Positions 12,155-22,497 of a DNA stretch of 64,000 bases are shown piece by piece. Source of the DNA: Agarophyton chilense. Lineage: Eukaryota > Rhodophyta > Florideophyceae > Gracilariales > Gracilariaceae. The notes beneath the pieces are model-generated. The model did not search any database. It was not told the DNA's origin and saw only the letters and a list, made by a program, of their open reading frames with translations. How positions within the stretch are numbered: position 1 is the first letter of the stretch; each line of letters opens with the position of its first letter. Both the position numbers and the translations under genes were made by a program. The stretch covers positions 496,001 through 560,000 of the forward strand of contig JARGXX010000013.1 of assembly GCA_030374765.1 (NCBI GenBank), in the 5' to 3' direction.

Positions 12155-14634
12155 CTAGGTGGGGGCCGTCTGGTTTGCCACCAAGATTGCGGCATTATTG
12201 TCCATGTGTAATAGAGTCGCGGACTTCTGGGAGTAGCCGATATCACACAGCAGTCGGCGCAGCCATATTGTTTGCTGAGAGGCCGCTGACGCCGCAAGAT
12301 ACTCTGCTTCGCATGTCGATAGAGCGACCGTCTTCTGCTTTGTCGATTGCCACATGACAGGTCTTTTTGTCAAGAGGTGTACTATCTCAGAGTATGACTT
12401 GCAATCTGACGCATTTGCGAAACCGGCGTCTCCGTATGAAACTAGAGTGGAAGTAGGGGCCTGATTGTAGAGAATTCCGTGGCTTATTGTGCTTTTGAGG
12501 TATTTCAGGGAGTAGCGGAGTTTTCCCCAATTCCTTTGTGTTGGAGCTTTCATGTTCGTAGCCAGGCGGCTTATAATGTGGGGTATGTCCGTATGTCCGG
12601 TCTTGTGGAATCAGCTATATGTCGAAGCTCTCCAATTGTTTGGCGGTATGGGAATGCTTTCTCCGGTGGCATTGGTGCAGATTGGTCGGGTGAATTTGTG
12701 AGTTTTGGTTCGATGTGTGGGGTTGGCTTGGGAATAAAATGGAGAAGGTTGTGTTTTTCGAAGATTGCACAGATGGTTTGAGGTTGGGAGATGTGGATGG
12801 AACCGTTCGGGAATATTTCAATGCGCCAATTGAGAAAGAGTTTTGGTACCCCTAGTCGTCGTATCTTGTATCTGGACCGGAGAGTGTCGTAGAGATCATC
12901 TACCATGGACTTGAGTGGGGCAGCCACTAAGAAGTCATCGAAGGTCACGCTGAGTATGATGGGGCCGTCCGATGTGGGGCGGAGAAAGAGGCAGAGATCG
13001 CTGTTAGTTTGAATGTAGCCTTTGATTTTCAGGAATGATGTTAATGCCTCGAAATATATGTGGGAGGCAGGATGGGTACCGTACAGGTTTCCTTTGAATA
13101 TCCCAGCTCGGCCCTTGTGTTTGTAGGAACCATCGAAGCGCGGGATTTGTGGCACCAATACAGGTGCGGAGTGTTCATATCGTTCGTGGAGGAATGCAGA
13201 TGCTATGTCAAACTGTTCTAGTTTAAAGTGGAAAGCGGCAGCTAGGCACATAAGGGATCTGGTTGAGTGGCATTCAGCGGTGTAAGTTGTGACGCGGTCT
13301 GGATCAAATTGTACAGGTGGGAGCATGCGGTCGCCTCGTACGTTGCATCTTGCTTTGTGTCTTGATGTAGAGCCATCATCCGATCGTTTATAGCGGTAGT
13401 TCATTTTCAGTGGAATGGTCTTGGTTTGTCGTGGTAGTTTAGAGTTTGGAATCCATTCAATTGTTTCGTGTTTTTCTAGTGTGTCTAGTTCCCCATCATG
13501 CACTGCAGCCCAGTGGTTTGCGTCGGGGTATCGCATTGCTTGGTTGGTGGTTTGGGGAGGTGGCGTGTTGGGTGTGGTGGTGAGAGGAATCGGTTAAGGG
13601 ATGGGTGATACTGACATGAAGGCCTGTGCATTCCCTCGTGGTCGGTGGTAAAAGGGGTCGAGATGGTGGACGTAGGGGCGGAAGTCGATAGAGCGAGGGT
13701 GCGTATATTGGTTGGAGCGGAGGTTGATAGCCATTATACGGGTCGGTGAGATGTTGTGCATGAAACGAGCAGGATCTGCGCGGGCTTCAAATATGGTTTT
13801 CTGTTGATGGTAGTTGGATATGGTCCCGAGTTGTCCGAATGCAAACATGCGTGTGAGTTCGGGCGTGCTTTTGTGCCAGATTTGGAAAGGTGACTTTCCT
13901 GTGGCGTCATGGAGGGAAATGTTGTATTTATAGACAACATCATTCATGGCATCCTCCAAGAATGTCTCGTTGAGTTGGGAGTGGTGGAGTGCTGCTCGGG
14001 TAGCTGTAACGATGGTTTGGTTTACTCTTTCAGCGATGGAATTCTCTTGTGGTTGATGGAGAGTGGTGCAGCGGTATTGTATGCCGTGCTGGTTGAACAA
14101 TGCGTTCATTTCGTTGCTTTGAAATTCCCTGGCGTTGTCCGAGCGGTAGATGAACGATGGTTTTCCATGTTGAGCACTGATGAAGGCGATGGCTAAAGGG
14201 GTTGTTTGTTTGACGTAGCTGCGGTCTGGTATGAAGAATATGATGAGGAATCTACTTGCGGTGTCCAGGTAGCTTACGTAGTGTAGGTTACCGTAACGGG
14301 AGCGTTGTTTAAAAGGGCCGCACGTATCGCTGCTTATGTAGGAACCTACTGTGTAGTTATGGTGTTGGGTTTTGTGTGCAAGGGGTTTCTGTTTCGCAGT
14401 GGGGCAGGTGGAGCACGTAATTGGAGGGGGCGTACTGCGGAGGGTTGTGAGTAGTGGGGGGATAGTTTTCGAATTGGCCATTCGATGGATCTTGTTGAGG
14501 TTCATGTGGTTGAGTATGACGTGCCAATGGTAGTATGAATGTGCCGTTGGATTGAGCTCGGGAGCGGGATATGTTGGTTGTATTTGGTTTAGACCCGGGG
14601 TAGTAGTTGGTCTTGGGTGTTTCTTGGATGGCAA
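12155..14634 (-). pseudogene. copia 1 pol relic (integrase, RT, RNase H)
   Basis: From 14634 downwards: a GAG-pre-integrase H-x-H..C-x2-C region (C-S-T-C-P-T-A-K), then integrase core strings S-S-D-T-C-G-P, Y-R-S-D-N-A-R-E-F and H-Q-P-Q-E-N-S-I-A-E-R. At 13536-12571 comes copia RT, with F-D-I-A-S-A-F-L-H-E-R-Y and V-T-F-D-D-F-L-V-A-A in place of the usual YVDD. At 12553-12155 is RNase H, with S-T-C-E-A-E-Y-L-A and H-M-D-N-N-A-A. The pieces are in normal copia order and lie in more than one frame. This is an old, broken copy. Confidence 0.85.
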
Positions 14635-15227
14635 CGCTGAGGTTTGGCGTAAGACGAGCGGCTTTTAGGGGCCGGAATGTGGTATGGTTTTGGGTTGTGT
14701 GGGGCGCTCGGGCCGTTTGATTGTTTGGTCGCCAAAGGCATTGGGGGATTTAATGGTATGCAGAGTATACGAGTGGTTGTTCCATAGAGCAGTGGCGACT
14801 ATGAGGGGCAACTGTGGTTTTTGTAGGTGTAGGATAAAACCTTGGCGTGGAGTGAAGACCACTGCGCCGTACTTCCTTGCGGTGTCATGAACGGAGAGAA
14901 GGTTGGTATGGAGTGCATTGGTCGCAACGCACGTGACTTGCAGTTGGTCATATTTGTTGCTCAGGCGGATCTGAATTGGACCAGCATGGGTGCATGGGGT
15001 TAAGTGGTTAGCGGAAGTGCGTGTGGAAACGTTTGAGATTGGTGGTAATTATTGAGGGGGGGTGTGGATGTGTGTGGGGTGGGCGGCGGATTCTAATGCG
15101 AACATACCTTCGATATCGTTTTGTTCGTCGTTGCGGTGGATGGGTTGAAGGTCATGTGCGTGCGGTGCAGGGTTGGCTGGGTAAGCCGCGTATGCCAAGT
15201 TTTGAGGCAGAGAGGGGGGGAAAGCGT

Positions 15228-15961
15228 TCAGGTTCGGGTTGATGTAGGGGACTTGACGGGGTGCGGCATCGCTGCGACTTGGTTGGCTTGCGGAGCACGT
15301 GGCAGGGCTTCGTTCTTGAGAGGTTGTCCTGGCTCGTTGAATTTTGAATGGTTTGTATCCCTGCACTGTTCATCAGTGTGGTTAGGCGGTACTCCCATGA
15401 ACTGTTGGTGGAATGTACAGCGCCGAAAGGCTTGCTGAGGTGGCTGGCGACGTGGATGCAATCGGGGCTGATAGTATTGTTGAGGTGCAGCTCGGGGTTG
15501 TTGGGGAAATTGGATGGGTGTGTAGAGTGTAGAGGACAGGGGGGGCGATACGGGCGTTCTATACGGCCTGAGGGGGTGGAAGTGATGCAGGAAATCTTTC
15601 ATAATTGGTGAGTTGATAGCAAGGAGTTGTCGTCCGATGTCAACGGTATTGAGGTTGTACTGGAGACCGTCTATGAGGAATTACACTGTAGTGGTTTCGT
15701 CCGTGATGTTGAGGAACTATGATGCGACCATTCGGGCTCTTATATATTTGTGTTTGGATACGAAGTCACCTATAGAAATGTCCGGAGTCAGGAGCAGAGA
15801 TTCTGCTTCCGATTTAAAGTACTTGTGATCTGTGGCCGTGTTGGTCTGCACATGTTGTTGTATTGCATTGACTAGGTCGTTTGGGGTGGGGTCACTTCCT
15901 ATGCTCAGGAGGTTTAGGATGTCAGGTGGAACGGTTGATAGTATGAGTGCCCTTAGTGTGT
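15228..15961 (-). pseudogene. copia 1 gag, downstream part
   Basis: Continues the Gag interrupted by the gypsy insertion. It holds a C-x2-H-x9-H-x4-C knuckle (C-T-F-H ... N-H-T-D-E-Q-C) that also occurs in copia 2 as C-x2-H-x8-H-x4-C. Downstream, about 15120-15050, is an E-S-A-A-H-P-T-H-I string at the position where copia 2 has the protease motif D-S-G-A-H-P-T-H-I. Broken relic. Confidence 0.7.
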
Positions 15962-15966
15962 GCTTT
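15962..15966 (+). repeat. target-site duplication GCTTT (left)
   Basis: GCTTT directly precedes the left gypsy LTR and recurs at 25323-25327 directly after the right LTR. It marks the integration of the gypsy element into copia gag. Confidence 0.9.
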
Positions 15967-16599
15967 TGTCGTACAATCACCTCTGGGGTATGCTACTGTC
16001 TCGTCTCGGGAGCGTAGTGACGCTCAACCGTAGGGAGCGTGGTGACGATCAACCTTAGAAGGTAGACGTAATAACCCTCGATGGTAACAGGGCACAGTGA
16101 AAACCCGCAGGGGCAAACGGCGGAGCAACTAGCCTATACCGTGTAGGTGAACGATGGTAGGCCTCGACGCGCGGGAAAGCCTGTGTGGTAGTTGAGAAAC
16201 GATGAACCAAAAGGTGTACTCGTGACCCAAGTGGTGCCTGTCTTTATTAGATAAGGATGGGGGAAGTGCAGTTCCCTATATGCAGTGGATTGCACTCTCC
16301 AGATCACCTGGGAGGTGCCAGAAAGGCACGGTCTCTGACCTAGTGTCAGAGACCTAGCCAGCACTGGCTACAGTGCCAGGTGGCCACTCCACTACTGTAC
16401 TAAAATAGATATAATTACAATTACAGGTACTAACAATTACTCAACCAGAAGGTACATGTCAACACTGCACGTGGCTGACAACACCTAGATGGTAGCTCGC
16501 CCGGGGCTGCATGGCCGATGATCCCTCGCATCCAACACCTACAGGGTCAGTGCAGTTATTGACAACCTCAAAGGTTAGACATTCTGCCACTATACGACA
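15967..16599 (-). repeat. gypsy 1 3' LTR
   Basis: 633 bp bounded by TGTCGTA and TACGACA (7-bp inverted termini). Its partner is at 24689-25322. It contains an A/T-rich TAATTACAATTACA stretch and a local hairpin-prone segment (CAGAGACCTAG and neighbours). Confidence 0.95.
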
Positions 16600-16611
16600 G
16601 ACCCCCTTCCT
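16600..16611 (-). other. gypsy 1 polypurine tract
   Basis: Directly inside the 3' LTR. On the minus strand it reads AGGAAGGGGGTC next to the LTR start, the normal place for the plus-strand primer. Confidence 0.75.
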
Positions 16612-17404
16612 ACCCGTGAGGCACGCCCCGTGTCTCCTTCCATCAACCCATAGAGGTGTAGCGAGCGACAACGGCGCGGGCATCGGAGTGGTGTCTGCGC
16701 ACGGCGCGCGGTCCCGTGAGGTTCAGAACTCGGCACCAGTATCGGTTGGGGAGGGCGCGCGGCGGCGTCCGCGCACGAATTGAGCGACAAACATTCAGGT
16801 AGGGACTGTTATGAGGGCGATGCACTGTAACTAGCGCGCTCGCGGACACCGTTTCGGTAGTAGCCCTGCTTGCTTGCGATTCTGCTTCCGCACAGCCCCC
16901 CTGTCTAACTAAGTTGGTGTCTCATGTTTTCCCGGTTACTCAAACTTCAGTTCCCTCCTAGGTCCCTGCGCAGCGCCGTCCCGCCTGGTCGTTCCCATAG
17001 CTCGGCCACCCTTCAGGTAGTACTGCCCTTACTTGGCAGCGTCGCGACCGTAACCGTACTGTCCGGCTTTGCCTCGAAGTTTCCTGGCTTCTCGACCTTT
17101 CAGGTTTCGTCTACCTTGTAAGGATTGACTCGTGGCGCCGGTAGGGCCTGAGCCTGCGTCGATACAACCATTGAGGTGTTGGCCTGGGTCCGTGGTGGAA
17201 GCTTCCGGTTGTGAGACCTTATTGGTGTTGAGCGGCCCCGTCGGTAATTACGCGACCTTTTTCCGGTTTTTCATTCCGGTTTACCCTCAAGGTCGTAAGT
17301 CGCCTATCCCTACGGGTGCGACTCCTACTCAACCGAGCTCCTCGCGGGTTGCTGGTCCGGTTCGACCTCTGTTGGCGGGTATTGCTCGTCCTCCGCCTCA
17401 ACCT

Positions 17405-17902
17405 ATGATGGATTCTCCGGCCGTGGTCGGTTTGCTGGCTCGAATTCGCCAGTCTTGCGTCACCAACTTTCAGAGGGCTGGGCCTACCTCTGTGGTTGCT
17501 GCATCAACGCTCCTTGAAGGTTTGCTGCCCCGCCATGCGCAATACATGAAGGCGCTGAACCAACTTGGTGAGTTCCGGAATCAGTTCCAGTTGGACATGT
17601 ACCAGCTGGCCACACGTCAGGTTGCCAATCTGGCAATCGTCTCTGATGCTGCGCCATCTGAGCCTTCGACGGATCCCCTTCTAGATGCAAAATTGAACCC
17701 TGCGTTTTTGCAATCTGCTCCGGCGGTTCCTTTCGTTCATCCTCTTTTGGTTTCGAATCCTCTCCGCAGTGGCGGGGCTACCGCTTCTTCGCTACCTCTT
17801 AGGTCGATGGCTCCCAGCATCTCCGCAGGTTTTCCTCCGTGGGTAGTCAATAACACGGGTATTCCTGATTCAATTGCTCCTAAACCGACAGGTCCTTCTT
17901 AA
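17405..17902 (+). CDS. antisense accessory ORF of the gypsy element, 165 aa from ATG
   Basis: This frame runs opposite to gag-pol, in the 1.46-kb space between pol and the 3' LTR. It is open from 17132 (256 codons) and has its first ATGs at 17405/17408. The centre is predicted helical and Leu/Gln rich (L-L-P-R-H-A-Q-Y-M-K-A-L-N-Q-L and F-Q-L-D-M-Y-Q-L-A-T-R-Q), flanked by Pro/Ser/Ala-rich segments. A further plus-strand frame (16924-17121) ends just upstream and could be a 5' exon or leader. I recognise no domain. Antisense ORFs at this position are known from plant Tat-lineage gypsy elements (Grande, RIRE2, Retand), but this element has a chromodomain, which that lineage lacks. Whether the ORF is expressed is unknown. 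Confidence 0.5.
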   Translation: MMDSPAVVGLLARIRQSCVTNFQRAGPTSVVAASTLLEGLLPRHAQYMKALNQLGEFRNQFQLDMYQLATRQVANLAIVSDAAPSEPSTDPLLDAKLNPAFLQSAPAVPFVHPLLVSNPLRSGGATASSLPLRSMAPSISAGFPPWVVNNTGIPDSIAPKPTGPS

Positions 17903-18062
17903 AGTAAATTGTTGTCTCTTCTTGTCTCCTCTACTGTTACATTCGGTTGTTATTTCGTGTTCTCCCTTGTAGGTAATCTGACACGCATATGCTTCCACCT
18001 TCTGCGGGAAACGACGTATTTTCTCCCCTTTCCTTAGGCCTGAGTACCACGAAGGTCTAAGG

Positions 18063-20279
18063 TTAGCCGTCTGCAGGCATCGGCTCCTTGCGACGGCGCC
18101 AATACCTGATACGGAAGTGTGGGGGTATTGCGCCTGGGGGTTCGAGGGTGTCCCCTTCTGGGCCCCAGCCGTACCATCTGACGGTGTACTTCAGACCGTT
18201 GTAGGTTCGCGTGTGGCCCACAAAACGGTCAACGGCAAATTCCTTTGAGGTTTGGTCCTGATCTTTTGGGGGAACGCCACCTCGAGGGTTCATATGTTCC
18301 GAGTTGGGAGCTTTGTTTGTGGGAGCCGGGTCGGGAGCTCCCGCTGATACCGTGTGAGGTTCCATTTCCGTCCCTGTTAGAGGGCTGTAATCCGGATCAT
18401 CCCGTTGTAGTTCGTCAGTCACCTCAATTGGGGTGGGGTGCTCCGAGGATCGAGTGCGCAGAGCTACCGCTCTGGTCTCTCGGGCTGAGGTGTCCGCCTC
18501 GATGCGATGTTGAACCGTTTCAGGTGCTACCGTAATACGGTCAATTGATATCGTATTCGGTATTCCATCTTGGTCAACCGTAACGGTGTGGTCTGATGCT
18601 TTCAATACCTTATAAGGTCCCACTGACTTGGGTAGAAGCTTTGAATTGATATCTCTGTCAATAGCTTCATCGTCTGCTTCATCACCTGGTCGTGGTCTTT
18701 TACCTGAAGGTGGGTTGTCTATGTAGACATATTGTCCCGAAGATATAGAGACCACTTTTGTTACCCTACGGTCGTAGTAGACCTTGTACCGCTTCTGGGC
18801 TGCATTGAGGCGGTTCTCTGCATGTTTGAGAGCCCTCCTCAACCTCACAAGGGTATTTCGCTTGACTTGGGCAGGGGCCAGTGCGCCCGCTGCCGTGCTG
18901 GTGGTATGATCTCCCTGCCCTACAATACGTGGGGGGTGTCGCGAAAGAACCAAATCAAAGGAAGTGGTCTGCGTTGACCGGTGTACCTGAAGGTTATAGG
19001 AGTAGGTGAGCGGTTGCACCAGCTCATCCCACCCAGTTTGGTGATCTTCCGTATAGTGTCGTAGCCTTGATACCAAGGTGTGGTTAAGGCGCTCGACCTG
19101 TCCGTTCGTCTGCGGGTGGTAGGCAGTAGTGAAATAGTGCTTAATACCCAAGAGGTTACAGACTGCTTCGAAGAACTTCGATGCCAAGGTTGAACCACTA
19201 TCGGTAATTAGGTACAGTAGTGCACCATACGGGTAGACCCAATTGTTGAGGAACGCGATCGCCAGCGTGGTTGACTTCGTCGCCTTTAGAGGTATCGCTC
19301 TCGTGAGCTTCGAGAACCTGTCGGTGATCACTAGAATGCGCTGATACCCATTCTTGGAATTGAGAAGTGGTCCTAGCAGGTCTATCGCAACAAACTCCAG
19401 CGGAACCGCTGCTGGGAACAGCTTGAGGTACATTAGATGCTTTCGAATACCACTGCCGGTACGAACACAAGATTCGCATTGACCTACAAAGGTATAGACA
19501 TCATGGGCCATATGAGGCCAATAGAACCGTTGCCTCAAGGTGTAGTACATCCTGGTGGCACTGGGGTGTCCCGATTGTCGCGGGTAGTGCGCGAGATACA
19601 AGACTCTCGAACGCAGTGCCTTCGGAACCACCTTTTGAAGGCTACCATCCAAGGTAGACCTTTTCACGATGTACCCACTGTGGTCCACATCGAACGGTGA
19701 TCCTTTAAAATCAATTTGGTCAGCCAGGGTTCTGCAGTACGCATCCTGGGCCTGCTCTCGTAGAAATTCTTCTCGGGTTACGGTCATGACGTTCGTTTCC
19801 TCTAGGGTCAGTATCTGCGTTGCCACGTCGGTGTTCCGCAAAGCACCTTCTTCAGGTAAGTCCCAACATCCTTCTAGGTGTTCGCCGGTACCATTTTGGT
19901 TTGTTGACACCAAAATGCAAGGGATATCATCGTTCACCGGTTCCGTCTCTAACCCTGAGGTGTGTAAGCGTGACATAGCGTCAGCTATGTTGTGCTTGAT
20001 ACCTGGACGGTACTGTACGTCGCATTCAAACTCCGACAGTCTCAACCTCCAACGGGCAAGTCTACCAGACGCATCTGCGAGTCCGAGGATCCACCTTAAG
20101 GCGTCGTGGTCCGTGCGCAACGTAGAGCGCTCACCATACAGGTATGGACGGAGCATTAACATGCTCCACACTACTGCTAGACATTCCTTCTCGGTTACCG
20201 TGTAGTTCTGCTCCGCCTCATTCATAGCGCGGCTCCAGTACCCTATAGGTAATTTTTCTCCGTTGTGCTGCTCCTGCAT
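18063..20279 (-). CDS. gypsy 1 pol: RNase H, integrase, chromodomain
   Basis: Open for 738 codons. The N-terminal part has RNase H strings (G-Y-W-S-R-A-M-N-E-A-E-Q-N-Y, then L-R-T-D-H-D-A-L). Integrase follows, with an H-H-C-C zinc region (H-x-R-Q-S-G-H ... C-E-S-C) and a core with A-I-D-L-L-G, I-T-D-S-G-S-T and H-P-Q-T-N-G-Q-V-E-R, which supply the D, D and E. The last 70 residues read F-V-G-H-T-R-T-Y-N-G-L-K-Y-T-V-R-W-Y-G-W, then a D-T-L-E-P-P segment. That is a chromodomain, which in chromoviruses directs integration to marked chromatin. The upstream frame with RT ends 16 bp before. Confidence 0.9.
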   Translation of the reverse strand: MQEQHNGEKLPIGYWSRAMNEAEQNYTVTEKECLAVVWSMLMLRPYLYGERSTLRTDHDALRWILGLADASGRLARWRLRLSEFECDVQYRPGIKHNIADAMSRLHTSGLETEPVNDDIPCILVSTNQNGTGEHLEGCWDLPEEGALRNTDVATQILTLEETNVMTVTREEFLREQAQDAYCRTLADQIDFKGSPFDVDHSGYIVKRSTLDGSLQKVVPKALRSRVLYLAHYPRQSGHPSATRMYYTLRQRFYWPHMAHDVYTFVGQCESCVRTGSGIRKHLMYLKLFPAAVPLEFVAIDLLGPLLNSKNGYQRILVITDRFSKLTRAIPLKATKSTTLAIAFLNNWVYPYGALLYLITDSGSTLASKFFEAVCNLLGIKHYFTTAYHPQTNGQVERLNHTLVSRLRHYTEDHQTGWDELVQPLTYSYNLQVHRSTQTTSFDLVLSRHPPRIVGQGDHTTSTAAGALAPAQVKRNTLVRLRRALKHAENRLNAAQKRYKVYYDRRVTKVVSISSGQYVYIDNPPSGKRPRPGDEADDEAIDRDINSKLLPKSVGPYKVLKASDHTVTVDQDGIPNTISIDRITVAPETVQHRIEADTSARETRAVALRTRSSEHPTPIEVTDELQRDDPDYSPLTGTEMEPHTVSAGAPDPAPTNKAPNSEHMNPRGGVPPKDQDQTSKEFAVDRFVGHTRTYNGLKYTVRWYGWGPEGDTLEPPGAIPPHFRIRYWRRRKEPMPADG

Positions 20280-20294
20280 GAGAAAAACCCCAAT

Positions 20295-21296
20295 TTAGGA
20301 ATGGGATGCATCTGTATCCAGCGTGTACGGTACACCTGTTTTCGGTAACGCTAAGATTGGCGGCGACAACAGCGCTCGTTTCAATTCCTCAAATGTATCC
20401 ATTTCGTCGTTCGATAGATTCTCAAACCGTTCAGGTTCACCTTTCTGGAGCTTCTTGTTGAGGGGAGCCGCTATTTTCGCGAATCCCTTCACGAAGCGAC
20501 GATAGACGTTACATAAACCTATAAAGGATCGTACGTCTGTCTCGGATCGTGGAAACTTGACCTCCTGTACGGCTCTAATGTTGCTCGGCGCAACCTCTAG
20601 GGTACCAGGGCCTATGATGTTGCCCATGTATTCAACCGTTCTGGTAAAGAAGACGCATTTGCGTAGCTTCAGCGTCACCCCCGCCTCAGCTAGGAGGGTT
20701 AGTACGGTGCGTACGTGAGCAAAATGCTCTTCTACCGATCTGGAGTAGATGATTACATCATCGATGTATACCAAGGCGGTTATCCATTTAACCTTCGAAA
20801 GGGTGATGTCCAACGCCCTTTGGAAGGTGGCTCGAGCATCGCGCAACCCGAAAGGCATCCGCGTGAAGCGAAACAAACCTGCTTGGCACGTGAAGATCGT
20901 TTTATCTCGATCTTCCTCACCTACGGGTACCTGCCAATAACCACTATTGGCATCCAACATGGTAAATGTCTGCGCATCTCCCAAGGAGTCGATGCACTCA
21001 TCCATTCTAGGTATTGGGTACGAATCCCTGATGGTCATGCTATTGAGCCTCCTGTAGTCCACACAAAACCCCATACGTTTATCCCCTTTCTTCTGAACCA
21101 GAACCACGGGACTAGCCCAATCTGAGTTGGCTGGTTCAATTTCACCTTCTTGGAGCATTCGCTCTACTTCTTTGAGTTCTATCTCTCTCGCCTTCGGACC
21201 TGCACGGTATGGTTGCTGATAAATCGGCTTCGAGTCAGGGAGGAGCCCCATGCGATGCTGTGTGGCCTTAATTTGGCCCAGATGGCCTGACCACAT
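20295..21296 (-). CDS. gypsy 1 reverse transcriptase
   Basis: 333 codons of a Ty3-type RT. Visible motifs are P-Y-R-A-G-P-K-A-R-E near the start, V-Q-K-K-G-D-K-R-M-G-F-C-V-D-Y-R-R-L-N, M-L-D-A-N-S-G-Y-W-Q, R-M-P-F-G-L-R-D-A and the catalytic Y-I-D-D-V-I. The frame runs into the start of RNase H (L-D-T-D-A-S-H-S). It sits directly upstream of the RNase H/integrase frame in element sense. Confidence 0.9.
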   Translation of the reverse strand: MWSGHLGQIKATQHRMGLLPDSKPIYQQPYRAGPKAREIELKEVERMLQEGEIEPANSDWASPVVLVQKKGDKRMGFCVDYRRLNSMTIRDSYPIPRMDECIDSLGDAQTFTMLDANSGYWQVPVGEEDRDKTIFTCQAGLFRFTRMPFGLRDARATFQRALDITLSKVKWITALVYIDDVIIYSRSVEEHFAHVRTVLTLLAEAGVTLKLRKCVFFTRTVEYMGNIIGPGTLEVAPSNIRAVQEVKFPRSETDVRSFIGLCNVYRRFVKGFAKIAAPLNKKLQKGEPERFENLSNDEMDTFEELKRALLSPPILALPKTGVPYTLDTDASHS

Positions 21297-21395
21297 GGTT
21301 TCGAACTCCTCCAGAAGGTCGATAATACGGCCCCGCAGTTGGCCTTTTTCTTCACCGATATGGACTATATCTTGCCATTGCCTCTCAGGGTCAGG

Positions 21396-22118
21396 TTACT
21401 CTTCTTTGTCTACCGATGCCTTATCGGTTAGCTTTGATTCCAAGTTGGTATTTATCGATACCTTTGTGGTTGTGGACGTATTTGCGCACCCTCCTTCCTT
21501 ATCAAAGGCGACCTCGCCGAGATCAGTGTGAGATACGGTGAAGACCCCTTGTGGTGCCGGTAGTGCGATGCCAACATTGGTATTTTTCGGCAACTTCACG
21601 TCATGACTTCTGAAGTTGCTGAGACACACCTTAAAGGGTTGATTTGGGGTGTTGACGACAATCCCGTTGGCCATCAAGGTGAGATGTCGATTTGCTAACC
21701 TCGGATGGTTTTGCAGTATGACCAGCCCGGGGGTCGCACACGACACCGGTACCAATATGTGGTGCATTGGCGGGATAACAACCTGTTTGGTAATGCGCAC
21801 TTTGTTGGAGACCGTTTCTGTGGATATCGTATTTTTCGGTTTGAAGAACCATCCCCGTTTGGTTTTCGTATTATCTAAAATGGCAATTCGTCCCCCGTAA
21901 CGTAGGGCGACGGTACGGGAACCAGGAAGGATTGCTTTGACATGTCTGTCAATGAAGTTCGAACATAGTAGGCAGTCTGTTAGTAAACGGTCAACAACAA
22001 AGAATTGCAGTCTTACCTTGAGGTGTTTAAGCTGCACCACAGTGGTGAGAATACCTCGAAGGTTTAATGGGCGCTCATTTGAATCCACCAGCGGGTTGTT
22101 GTCGGGAGGTCGGCTCAA
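21396..22118 (-). CDS. gypsy 1 aspartic protease region
   Basis: The region around the retropepsin active site is split: V-C-V-L-D-T-G-A-G lies at the end of the preceding frame (about 22195-22165), and the body of the domain follows here, with F-F-V-V-D-R-L-L-T-D-C-L-L-C-S-N-F-I-D. The later part (N-Q-P-F-K-V-C-L-S-N) is a linker to RT that the older gypsy relics in this window share. Confidence 0.7.
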   Translation of the reverse strand: MSRPPDNNPLVDSNERPLNLRGILTTVVQLKHLKVRLQFFVVDRLLTDCLLCSNFIDRHVKAILPGSRTVALRYGGRIAILDNTKTKRGWFFKPKNTISTETVSNKVRITKQVVIPPMHHILVPVSCATPGLVILQNHPRLANRHLTLMANGIVVNTPNQPFKVCLSNFRSHDVKLPKNTNVGIALPAPQGVFTVSHTDLGEVAFDKEGGCANTSTTTKVSINTNLESKLTDKASVDKEE

Positions 22119-22497
22119 GTTCCGAATTACCGCCTCAGGTATGACGCGGGAGTTCAGGACGTTTTAGCCGGCCCCCGTATCCAACACGCAAATGACCGGA
22201 ACCGCAAGGCGATCGGAGAAACACATTGAAGCACGTACTTTATAGTTGTTGTACTTCATATGATAAACCGGAACTGGTTGTGACATGTTCTCCTCTACCT
22301 TCAAGGTTCTGGGTATCGATTGGCCTTCCAATTGCAGGTTGGGTTCGGCCATTACGCCAACCATTCGGTGTTTTCCTCCTGTACGGGAGGGGTTGAGTCC
22401 AAGTTTGGTGTTTCCTCGATGGTACGGGAGTAGAACCTATTTGGTGCTTGCGTTGAAGACCCATAGAGGCGTTGGTGATTCTGCATGCGAGCCTGAA

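Noticed and set aside
13594-15602. Long plus-strand frames opposite copia 1
   Set aside because: They are shadows of the minus-strand copia coding sequence, and the composition follows the wobble positions of that strand.
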